A DNA stretch of 64,000 bases from Aquilaria yunnanensis (taxonomy: Eukaryota; Streptophyta; Magnoliopsida; Malvales; Thymelaeaceae), in contig CM077597.1 in the NCBI GenBank assembly GCA_039654915.1, positions 76,758,001 through 76,822,000 of the forward strand, in the 5' to 3' direction. The notes below the pieces were generated by a model that did not search any database, was not told the origin of the DNA, and worked only from the letters and a program-made list of their open reading frames with translations. Positions 10,844 to 20,681 of the stretch are shown one piece after another (positions within the stretch are counted from its first letter, which is position 1; the number at the start of each line of letters is the position of its first letter). A program made the position numbers and the translations under genes.

Positions 10844-11668
10844 CTAGCAACTTGGACTTGGTTTTGCTTGATGAGGCGGCAATGGATTGTGGGTGACATT
10901 TGGCTCATCGGAAAAGTCCAACCACTTTGACTCGATTAATTGTTGAACTATACGCTTCAATGCCATGCAGTTTTCCAAGCCATGGCCTGGAACGCCATCA
11001 TGATATGGGCAGGTAATGTTAGGGTCATACCACCTTGGATATGGGGGTTTGAATGGCTTTGTAGGAATTGGACGGATAAATTGTCTTTCGATGAGTTTTG
11101 GGTATAACTCGGTATAAGTTATGGAAATTGGTGTGAAAACTTCTCTTGGTTTTGGTGCAGGTACTGGAGGAGTAGGAGCAGGTGGCCATGACTGATTAGG
11201 TCTGTTAAAAGGATAATTGTTGGGCCTATTGGAAGGATAATCATTGGGCCCATTGGCAAAATAGGATAGGCGAGGTCCGATAGCCACAGTATCCACGAGG
11301 GGAATCCTTCTTCTGCGTCCTATTTGTTGTACTTCGTCATCTTTTCTTCTAGATGGTCCTCCTCTTTTCATAGGATTATTAAAGGATTCAGTAATATTCC
11401 CAGTCCTAATCTCATGCTCGATTCTTTCTCCAGACATGACAATGTTAGAAAAATTAGTTGCCGAATTGCCAAGGTGTTCGTCATAATATAGGTACTTCAG
11501 TGTCTGGACAAACAAAGTGACCATTTCTCTTTCTGTCATGGGTGGCTGAACTTGTGCTTCTTGAATTGCTTTCGCCTTGATTAACTCGATCAATTGTCTC
11601 ATTTGTTCGGCCATACTTTCTATCTTGGACTCTATCTTTATGAGACGTCTTTCGATTTGTTCTGCCAT
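10844..11668 (-). CDS. gag-like protein, shortened (left copy)
   Basis: A 274-residue ORF starting MAEQIERRLIKIESK. It has an N-terminal coiled-coil-like segment (about 1-40), a VTLFVQTLKY block, a Pro/Asn-rich linker with PN-YP repeats and a CHHC motif (CPYHDGVPGHGLENC) followed by LKRIVQQLIESKWLDF. This layout is typical of gag ORFs of Ogre/Tat-type plant Ty3/gypsy elements. The right copy (46213-47355) has 380 residues and a second CHHC motif. Here about 0.4 kb is missing: the reading joins after NPLPPHQAK to sequence that in the right copy lies just past the gag end. Confidence 0.75.
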   Translation of the reverse strand: MAEQIERRLIKIESKIESMAEQMRQLIELIKAKAIQEAQVQPPMTEREMVTLFVQTLKYLYYDEHLGNSATNFSNIVMSGERIEHEIRTGNITESFNNPMKRGGPSRRKDDEVQQIGRRRRIPLVDTVAIGPRLSYFANGPNDYPSNRPNNYPFNRPNQSWPPAPTPPVPAPKPREVFTPISITYTELYPKLIERQFIRPIPTKPFKPPYPRWYDPNITCPYHDGVPGHGLENCMALKRIVQQLIESKWLDFSDEPNVTHNPLPPHQAKPSPSC

Positions 11669-11744
11669 TAATCTTATTTGGAGCCGAGTTGAATATCAGT
11701 GTCGAGGTCCAATTTTATCCTTTTAAAAGTAAGATATATTTTAT

Positions 11745-12040
11745 TAGATCCTATGTGTATGTGATTGATGCAATGGATGCATGTAGGAAAAATGAGATTA
11801 TGTTTTTATCAGACTTTGTATGCACATGATTGATGTAATGGATGTATGCAACGAGATTATGTTTTTATCAGACTTTATATGCACGTGATTAATGTAATGG
11901 ATGTATGCAATGAGATTATGTTTTTATCAGACTTTATATGCACGTGATTAATGTAATGGATGTATGCAATGAGATTATGTTTTTATCAGACTTTGTATGC
12001 ACGTGATTAATGTAATGGATGTATGCGATGAGTGAATTTG
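11745..12040 (-). repeat. ~59 bp leader repeat (left element)
   Basis: Four to five units with the core GATTATGTTTTTATCAGACT and GTGATTAATGTAATGGATGT lie between the primer-binding site and the gag ORF. The same array is at about 45850-46150 in the right element. Confidence 0.85.
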
Positions 12041-12750
12041 ATTATCCAATATCATGGAACTTCAAGACTTTTAGTTGTTATTAAAAAGACCAAAAAGTTA
12101 GCATAGTTTGATGCGTGGTTTTAATGCATGAAGAATAATTGCACAAGAAAGATAAGGTTATTAATAAGTTAAATAGCAATTAACAACTCATGAAGTATTA
12201 TGGAAAAATGAATTAAAACCATAAATATAAGACACGAAGAAAATAAAAGTGTAGAGCAACAACATAGCATAACAAGGACGTGCTTATGGCGTTGGTAAAA
12301 TGGTAGAAATTCTATGGTCAGTTCTATGGTTAAGTGGGGAGTTCTATATGCATAAGGTGGCTTATCAAAAAGGCAAGGGATAGTTCCCGAATCCCATCAC
12401 TAAATTATAGTGATGGCCCGATTCCTTACCCTCTAGGGTTAATGTAAGGAATGGATTAATTCGAGTCATAGCTTTTCGTGGGCCCATGCAGAGACTAACC
12501 GTCTCAGGAGGCAATACACTACTTTGCTACTTTGAAACCGGTGAAGGCTTGGAGACCATGGCCTCACAAGGACAACAACACCAATTCCGCTTAGAAAGAA
12601 TTGTGTTCGATTTGAGAAAGCTCGGGTATAGAGCTTCATATTGTGAATGCATTATGCATGTTTAGAATAAGTAAATATAACATATAAATCCACATAATAA
12701 GCAAAGTAAATCAAAACAAATCAATTTTAGGCTCGACTCACTAACGTGGA
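12041..12750 (-). other. Leader between primer-binding site and gag repeats (left)
   Basis: Untranslated leader, closely matching 45131-45849 of the right element in inverse order. No ORF or domain seen. A packaging signal would be expected here, but none can be recognised from sequence alone. Confidence 0.6.
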
Positions 12751-12769
12751 GTCCCCAGTGGAGTCGCCA
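12751..12769 (-). other. Primer-binding site (left element)
   Basis: Minus strand TGGCGACTCCACTGGGGAC, three bases inside the LTR end. It starts TGG, as needed to pair with the CCA end of a tRNA. The tRNA was not identified; tRNA-Arg is known for Ogre elements and is a guess here. Confidence 0.75.
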
Positions 12770-12772
12770 AGC

Positions 12773-14593
12773 TGTGGCAACGTCGGGTTTTCGGGAGTCG
12801 CCACCAATCAGTTTTCTTAGGTCGATTGGTCACCTTAAAATTGGTCTGCGAGAGTTCCGGGATCGGGAGTACGGTTACGTTAAAACAACTTTGTTAAAAC
12901 GCCCAAAAATTGGCACCTTAGTTGATTTTAATTTTGTTTTGCTTTGCTTTTAAATAATTCTCAGTTAATTTTCAAAATTAGAAATTTTAACTGGATTAGT
13001 CGAAATGTGGATTTTTAAATTAATTAATTTGTATGAAATTTTATACTTCCGAACCATGGACTCTGCCGAGTCATTTGGACACGGAAGATTTTTGATTCCG
13101 AACCATGGACTCTGCCGAGTCATTTGGACACGGAATTTGGTGAACTTTTAAATAATTTAATCCATATTGTAAATATGGATTTTTATCTTTTTTTTTATTT
13201 AATTTATTTAATTAAAAGGGTGATATTTTTTTTAAACCGCAGATCCTGACGGATCATCCGGATATGTAAGTTGATTTAATTTATAGTTAATTATTTAATT
13301 CTTATTTTTATGGAATTAATTATTAGTTTAATTACTAATTCGTAATTCTTTTTGTTATAGAATTTTTAGATTCATTAATAATCTAAAAATTTTTATTTTC
13401 TATATTTTTCTTTCTTTTCTTTCTTTTCCTTCTTATCTTTCTTATCTTATCTTATCTTTCTTATCTTTATTATCTTTTTCTTATCTTTCTTATCTTTTTC
13501 TTATCTTGTTTTAATTTTCTTTTTGTTTTCTTGTTTAATGAAAAATATTTATTATTTTAGTGGATTTAAAAGTTATATTTTAAATAAATCAGTAAAATAT
13601 AAAGTCTTAATTTTCATGTATTTTTTTAAACAGGTTTTATTTTTATTTTTTTATTATTTTTACTGGATAAAAATAACTATTAAAATTAATTTTAACTTTT
13701 TGTTATCTTTAAAGAATTAAAAACATGTATATAAAAATAAAAATAATTGGCTTTTTTAAAAATAATTTTTATTAGCCTTAATAATTAATTACAAAATAAT
13801 CTTCTTTTAATTTTCATTTATTTATTAATTAGTAAAGGGTAAAGGTGAATTAAATAAAAAAATTATATAAAGAAAAAAAATTAATAATAATAAAGTGGGG
13901 CTTTTTGGCCATCCACTTTAAAAATAATAATAAATGTTAGCAAAGTTAATTAAATTAATTGTTAAACAACAATAATAAAAAGTTAGTCAAGTTAATTAAA
14001 TTAATTAATTAACCACAATAATAAAAAGTTAGCCAAGTTAATTAAATTAATTAATTAACAACAGTAAAAAGTTAGCCAAGTTAATTAAATTAATTAATTA
14101 ACAACAATAATAAAAAGTTAGCCAAATTAATTAAATTAATTAACAACAATAAATAAAAAGTTAGCCAAATTATTTAAATTAATTAACAACAATAAATAAA
14201 AAGTTAGCCAAATTAATTAAATTAATTAATTAACAAAAATAATAAAAAGCTAGCCAAGTTAATTAAATTAATTAATTAACAACAATAATAAAAGTTAGCC
14301 AAGTTAATTAAATTAATTAATTAACAACAATAATAAAAGTTAATTAATTGTTAACAACAATTATAAAAGTTAGTAATAATGCAAAAATTAAAAGGTTAGT
14401 AACAATAATAGTATTAAAAGTTAGTTGTTAGTAAGTTAATAACAACAATAAAAAAGGGGGTTAGTAATAAACAAATAATAAACAAACAAGTAAAAATTAA
14501 AAGGGTTAGTAATTAATTCTGCAAGAATAAAATACAAAGTTAGTGACCAAAGCGAAAGAAATTGAAAAGATGAAGGATTAAATGAGAGTTGTG
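12773..14593 (-). repeat. LTR A, 5' LTR of the left element, U3 missing
   Basis: It starts TGTGGCAACG at 12773 (the LTR end on the minus strand) and parallels LTR B through a pyrimidine tract at 13390-13510 and a ~45-bp minisatellite of ttaattaa/agttagcc units at 13925-14350. It stops at GAGAGTTGT near 14593, where LTR B continues. The U3 and TATA box are therefore absent. Confidence 0.85.
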
Positions 14594-15531
14594 CTGAACG
14601 ATAAAATTGTCAAAATCAGAAGCTTCAGGAACTTATCCTGAGGCTGAGAGACGTAAAGGACTAAAATTGTCATTTTACCAATTTAAGAGATAAGTCTCAG
14701 AGCCCCCCACAATAATTGATCACCTCTCACCTCTCCTTACTGTAATTGTCTCATTCACGAGTCACGACTACTAATTTCAGAGTTGGTGTGGAATTATTTA
14801 CACATTAAGAATTGTTCCAGCCAAATACGCCATTCTTGTTGAATGAATCCAATTGGAGTCCAAGATAGAAAATATGGCCGGAGCAATTCCCTCCTCATTA
14901 CACCAAAAAATGAAATTCATTTTTGAAGGAAAGTTAATCACAGTCTTTGCTGAAGCGAAGAGCGAAAAGGTTACAAGTCTGCCATAAATGTGGACGGTGG
15001 ACTTGTAATACTAAATGTCGTTCTTTAGGGATGATCTCTGATAATCGAGAAGATAAAATACGATTCATTAAGAATGGCTTGAGTAAAGACTCGTTGGATG
15101 ATATCCAATTGACTCTTGAGACGCATTCTTGTGGATCTGTGCAACGTGAACTACTTGGTTTGTGGAGCATTTTTCATGAAGAACGAGAACGATACAGCCC
15201 CCCAAATTTTGTGCTGAACACAGATAAAAATAGAAAGAAAAGCTTAGAGCTCCGTTTTTGATGTCGAGGCAAAGGTTCCATCCTTAAAACCTCGACGATT
15301 GATTGAGTTCGAGGCAAAGGTTCCATCCTTAAAACCTCGGATTGATTGATTGATTGATTTCGAGGCAAAGGTTCCATCCTTAAAACCTCGGATTGATTGA
15401 TTGATGTCGAGGTAAAGGTTCCATCCTTAAAACCTCGAATTGATTGATTGATCTCGAGGCAAAGGTTCCATCCTTAAAAGCTCGGATTGATAATTGATTG
15501 TTTTCGAGGCAAAGGTTCCAGGGCGCCAAGC
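14594..15531. other. Scrambled junction built from pieces of the same element
   Basis: Pieces in order: a U3 fragment inverted relative to its neighbours (14594-14695); about 250 bp of mostly unplaced sequence with a gag-start-like stretch (GAGTCCAAGATAGAAAATAT, near 14857); part of CRP1 in plus orientation (14953-15197); an R-region fragment starting CCCCCCAAATTTTGTGCTGA (15198-15260); and satellite units in the opposite orientation (15261-15520). Joins occur at short shared sequences such as runs of C, which suggests template switching or end-joining. Confidence 0.8.
14953..15197 (+). pseudogene. CRP1 fragment in the scrambled junction
   Basis: About 245 bp matching the CRP1 coding region from the basic KRRAKR run through the four cysteines to ERERYS. 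Both gene ends are missing; the frame then runs into an LTR fragment. A third partial copy of the gene, in the orientation opposite to the element around it. Confidence 0.85.
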
Positions 15532-18070
15532 TGTAGCAACGTTGGGTTTTCTGGAGTCGCCACCAATCAGTTTTCTTAGGTCGATTGGTCACCTTAAAAT
15601 TGGTCTGCGAGAGTTCGGGGATCGGGAGTACGGTTACGCTAAAACAACTTTGTTATAGCGCCCAAAATTGGCACCTTAGTTGATTTTAATTTTGTTTTAC
15701 TTTGCTTTTAAATAACTTTCAGTTAATTTAGAAATTTTAACTGAATTAGTCGAAATGTGGATTTTTAAATTAATTAATTTGTATGAAATTTTATACTTCC
15801 GAACCATGGACTCTGCCGAGTCATTTGGACACGGAAGATTTTTGATTCCGAACCATGGACTCTGCCGAGTCATTTGGACACGGAATTTGGTGAACTTTTA
15901 AATAATTTAATCCATATTGTAAATATGGATTTTTATCTTTTTTTTATTTAATTTATTTAATTAAAAGGGTGATATTTTTTTTTAAACCGCAGATCCTGAC
16001 GGATCATCCGGATATGTAAGTTGATTTAATTTATAGTTAATTATTTAATTCTTATTTTTATGGAATTAATTATTAGTTTAATTACTAATTCGTAATTCTT
16101 TTTGTTATAGAATTTTTAGATTCATTAATAATCTAAAAATTTTTATTTTCTATATTTTTCTTTCTTTTCTTTCTTTTCCTTCTTATCTTTCTTATCTTAT
16201 CTTATCTTTCTTATCTTTATTATCTTTTTCTTATCTTTCTTATCTTTTTCTTATCTTGTTTTAATTTTCTTTTTGTTTTCTTGTTTAATGAAAAATATTT
16301 ATTATTTTAGTGGATTTAAAAGTTATATTTTAAATAAATCAGTAAAATATAAAGTCTTAATTTTCATGTATTTTTTTTAAACAGGTTTTATTTTTATTTT
16401 TTTATTATTTTTACTGGATAAAAATAACTATTAAAATTAATTTTAACTTTTTGCTATCTTTAAAGAATTAAAAACATGTATGTAAAAATAAAAATAATTG
16501 GCTTTTTTTAAAAATAATTTTTATTAGCCTTAATAATTAATTACAAAATAATCTTCTTTTAATTTTCATTTATTTATTAATTAGTAAAGGGTAAAGGTGA
16601 ATTAAATAAAAAATTATATAAAGAAAAAAAATTAATAATAATAAAGTGGGGCTTTTTGGCCATCCACTTTAAAAATAATAATAAATGTTAGCAAAGTTAA
16701 TTAAATTAATTGTTAAACAACAATAATAAAAAGTTAGTCAAGTTAATTAAATTAATTAATTAACCACAATAATAAAAGTTAGCCAAGTTAATTAAATTAA
16801 TTAATTAACAACAGTAAAAAGTTAGCCAAGTTAATTAAATTAATTAATTAACAACAATAATAAAAAGTTAGCCAAATTAATTAAATTAATTAACAACAAT
16901 AAATAAAAAGTTAGCCAAATTAATTAAATTAATTAACAACAATAAATAAAAAGTTAGCCAAATTAATTAAATTAATTAATTAACAACAATAATAAAAAGC
17001 TAGCCAAGTTAATTAAATTAATTAATTAACAACAATAATAAAAGTTAGCCAAGTTAATTAAATTAATTAATTAACAACAATAATAAAAGTTAATTAATTG
17101 TTAACAACAATTATAAAAGTTAGTAATAATGCAAAAATTAAAAGGTTAGTAACAATAATAGTATTAAAAGTTAGTTGTTAGTAAGTTAATAACAACAATA
17201 AAAAAAGGGGTTAGTAATAAACAAATAATAAACAAACAAGTAAAAATTAAAAGGGTTAGTAATTAATTCTGCAAGAATAAAATACAAAGTTAGTGACCAA
17301 AGTGAAAGAAATTGAAAAGATGAAGGATTAAATGAGAGTTGTACCCTTGATTTTAAATTCTGAATTCTGAGAAATGGAAACAGAGGGCGCGCGAGGGGGG
17401 AGAAGATGGCTTAATCGTCAAAATGAAAAGTTTTGAGATTTTCTGAGGAAAGGAAGGAGAGCTAGGGACTAAGGCTGTAATTTTTTCTATTTTAAAAACG
17501 GAGCTCTAAGCTTTTCTTTCTATTTTTATCTGTGTTCAGCACAAAATTTGGGGGGCTATTTATAGAGGAAGTTTAGCTGAACTGTTGATGGATAAATTAA
17601 TAAAAAATTTCAAACTTATCTCTTAAATTGGTAAAATGACAATTTTAGTCCTTTACGTCTCTCAGCCTCAGGATAAGTTCCTGAAGCTTCTGATTTTGAC
17701 AATTTTATCGTTTTCTGTCAATTTGAGCCAAAAACGTCGGCAGGCTCAAAATTTTATGTGACAAACTACCAAATGCTCCTGGAACTTTTAGAATTTGTCA
17801 ATTTTTTCCGAAACTTCTCAATTTTGTCATTTTTACCTCAAACTTTTAATTTTTTGTCATTTTTTTCATGAAATTTTATTTTATTTCAAACATACACATA
17901 TTCACACATATATCATTTTAAATCAAATTTTCACAAAACAAAAATATATTTTAAACTAATTAAATTTTTTTTAATAATAATAGTAATATATATTTTTTTT
18001 TAAATTAATTTTTTTTTAATAAAATTTTTTTCAAAATTTTAAAACACCCGGACGAAATTGGGTGTCAACA
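15532..18070 (-). repeat. LTR B (complete, 2539 bp)
   Basis: Runs from TGTAGCAACG at 15532 to TGTCAACA at 18070, i.e. TGTTGACA to CA on the minus strand. It contains the TATA box (CTATTTATAG near 17556), minisatellite (16690-17110) and pyrimidine tract (16150-16260). Its last 949 bp match positions 1-953 almost exactly. Confidence 0.9.
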
Positions 18071-18085
18071 GCTGCCCCCCTTTGC
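18071..18085 (-). other. Polypurine tract next to LTR B
   Basis: Minus strand GCAAAGGGGGGCAGC, identical to the left and right copies, with the same nested inverted repeats around it. Confidence 0.85.
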
Positions 18086-18177
18086 ATGCTTCATGGGACA
18101 TGATGTATGCAAAGTCGTTACCAAATTTCGTCCGGCTTAGGTAGGCATTGAGAATGTTCTCGCCGCCCAAACAGTAA

Positions 18178-18430
18178 GGTTTAAGGAAAGGTCCTTAAAA
18201 CCTCTAACGATAGGAAAGCTCCTATTGTTGTAAGATGGACTGATTGATTGATTATTTGTTTGAGGCTAAGGAAAGGTCCTTAGAACCTCTAACGATAGGA
18301 AAGCTCCTATCGTTGTAAGATGGACTGATGGATTGATTGTTTGTTTTAGGTTAAGGAAATGTCCTTAGAACCTCTAACGATAGGAAAGCTCCTATCGTTG
18401 TAAGATGGACTGATTGATTGATTATTTGTT
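18178..18430 (-). repeat. Three hairpin-bearing ~85-90 bp repeats (middle copy)
   Basis: Same three units as 1061-1312, each with an ACGATAGGA...TCCTATCGT-type stem. Confidence 0.85.
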
Positions 18431-19947
18431 TTCGAGGCAAAGGTTCCATCCTTAAAACCTCGGATTGATTGATTGATTATTTGTTTTCGAGGCAAAGGTT
18501 CCATCCTTAAAACCTCGGATTGATTGATTGATTTCGAGGCAAAGGTTCCATCCTTAAAACCTCGGATTGATTGATTGATTTCGAGGCAAAGGTTCCATCC
18601 TTACAACCCTGATGAATGAAAATTGATTGTTTTCGAGGCAAAGGTTCCATCCTTAAAACCTCGGATTGATTGATTGATCTTGAGGCAAAGGTTCCATCCT
18701 TAAAACCTCGGATTGATTGATTGATCTCGAGGCAAAGGTTCCATCCTTAAAACCTCAGATTGATTGATTGATCTCGAGGCAAAAGTTCCATCCTTAAAAC
18801 CTCGGATTGATGGATTGATCTCGAGGCAAAGGTTCCATCCTTAAAACCCCGGATTGATTGATTGATGTTGAGGCAAAGGTTCCATCCTTAAAACCCCGGA
18901 TTGATTGATTGATGTCGAGGCAAAGGTTCCATCCTTAAAACCTCGGATTGATTGATTGATGTCGAGGCAAAGGTTCCATCCTTAAAACCTCGGATTGATA
19001 ATTGATCTGGAGGCAAAGGTTCCATCCTTAAAACCCCGGATTGATTGATTGATCTCGAGGCAAAGGTTCTATCCTTAAAACCCCGGATTGATTAATTGAT
19101 GTCGAGGCAAAGGTTCCATCCTTAAAACCTCAACGATTGATTGAGTTCGAGGCAAAGGTTCCATCCTTAAAACCTCGGATTGATAATTGATTGTTTTCGA
19201 GGCAAAGGTTCCATCCTTAAAACCTCGGATTGATAATTGATCTCGAGGCATAGGTTCCATCCTTAAAACCCCAGATTGATTGATTGATGTCGAGGCAAAG
19301 GTTCCATCCTTAAAACCTCGACGATTGATTGAGTTCGAGGCAAAGGTTTCATCCTTAAAACCTCAGATTGATTGATTGATGTCGAGGTAAAGGTTCCATC
19401 CTTAAAACCTCGAATTGATTGATTGATCTCGAGGCAAAGGTTCCATCCTTAAAACCTCGGATTGATTGATTGATGTCGAGGTAAAGGTTTCATCCTTAAA
19501 ACCTCGAATTGATTGATTGATCTCGAGGCAAAGGTTCCATCCTTAAAACCTCGGATTGATTGATTGATGTCGAGGCAAAGGTTCCATCCTTAAAACCTCG
19601 AATTGATTGATTGATCTCGAGGCAAAGGTTCCATCCTTAAAACCTCGGATTGATTGATTGATGTCGAGGCAAAGGTTCCATCCTTAAAACCTCAACGATT
19701 GATTGATCTCGAGGCAAAGGTTCCATCCTTAAAACCTCGAATTGATTGATTGATGTCGAGGCAAAGGTTCCATCCTTAAAACCCCGGATTGATTAATTGA
19801 TGTCGAGGTAAAGGTTCCATCCTTAAAACCTCGACGATGAAAATTGATTGTTTTCGAGGCAAAGGTTCCATCCTTAAAACCTCGAATTGATTGATTGATC
19901 TCAAGGCAAAGGTTCCATCCTTAAAACCTCGGATTGATGAAAATTGA
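18431..19947 (-). repeat. Satellite-like tandem array, 44-51 bp unit (middle copy)
   Basis: About thirty units of the AGGCAAAGGTTCCATCCTTA repeat, shorter than the left array of about 2.5 kb. It ends in a long T-run at the deletion joint. Confidence 0.95.
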
Positions 19948-20660
19948 TTGTTTTTTTTTTTTTTTTTTATTTATATTTATTTTTTTATTTTTTATTTTTT
20001 TTGGATTGATCTAGTTCTTCATATCTTTGCTTTACTGGATCCTCTTTATAATTGCCTTCTTGGACTATCATTGAATCTCTTTATGCTTTCCAGCTTTTGT
20101 TCACTGCCTCAAAAGCCCAACTCTTTTCAAAATCCCCTTTCTTTGACTTGTTCTTGAATTTTGGCCTCAATTTCTTTAAAGTTGGCCCGCCTCATAATTT
20201 ATATCTCTTTCGGGTACTCATCCATTGTCATGGATTTGATACCATCAAAGGCTTTACTTTCAATGTCTGCTTTGCCCATTTTCTTCTGGCCGTGCGGACA
20301 CTTGTTTACCCCCATGTTACAGTCCGAATGATTGCTCTTCCTTAGACTCAGGTTCTGATCCATAAGACTTGCCCCCTTGTCTATTGAGCTTCTTTCTTGG
20401 CAGTACTTTTCTTGCGCTTAGTAGAGACTACTTTGCCCCCTTGATTATGGTGTTTATGTGGAAAGAGATATCATCTCGCCTTTGATTTAACAGAAGGTTG
20501 AGGATTTCTAGACCTTTGTGATGGCACTTGATCGTAAATTTCTCTTACAAGAACCACATCTTATTAAAGAAAGACTCAAGCTATCTCCTTACTTTTAAGT
20601 CTACATACATTAATGAATAATGGTTTGGCCTTAAAGAAAAACTTTCATCAATTTTCAAAG
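19948..20660 (-). other. Residual internal spacer of the deletion derivative
   Basis: Nearly identical to about 8440-9120. A 97-codon ORF on the opposite strand occurs in both copies because the DNA is duplicated; it is not supported as a gene. Confidence 0.7.
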
Positions 20661-20681
20661 GTCGCCAGCGGAGTCGCCAGC

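Larger units (their letters stand above)
1..14593 (-). mobile_element. Left copy of the cassette-bearing LTR retrotransposon (incomplete at both ends)
   Basis: Read on the minus strand, the order is LTR A, primer-binding site, leader repeats, gag-like ORF, repeat-rich spacer, three CRP genes, LOG gene, 45-51 bp satellite array, polypurine tract and 3' LTR. The 3' LTR runs off the window at position 1, and the U3 half of the 5' LTR is replaced by a scrambled junction at about 14594. The order matches the intact right-hand copy at 42458-59663, inverted. No pol domain was seen, so the element is probably non-autonomous. Placement in the Ty3/gypsy Ogre/Tat group is inferred from the gag CHHC motif, long LTRs, the TGTTGACACCC terminus and 3' satellite repeats. 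Confidence 0.85.
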
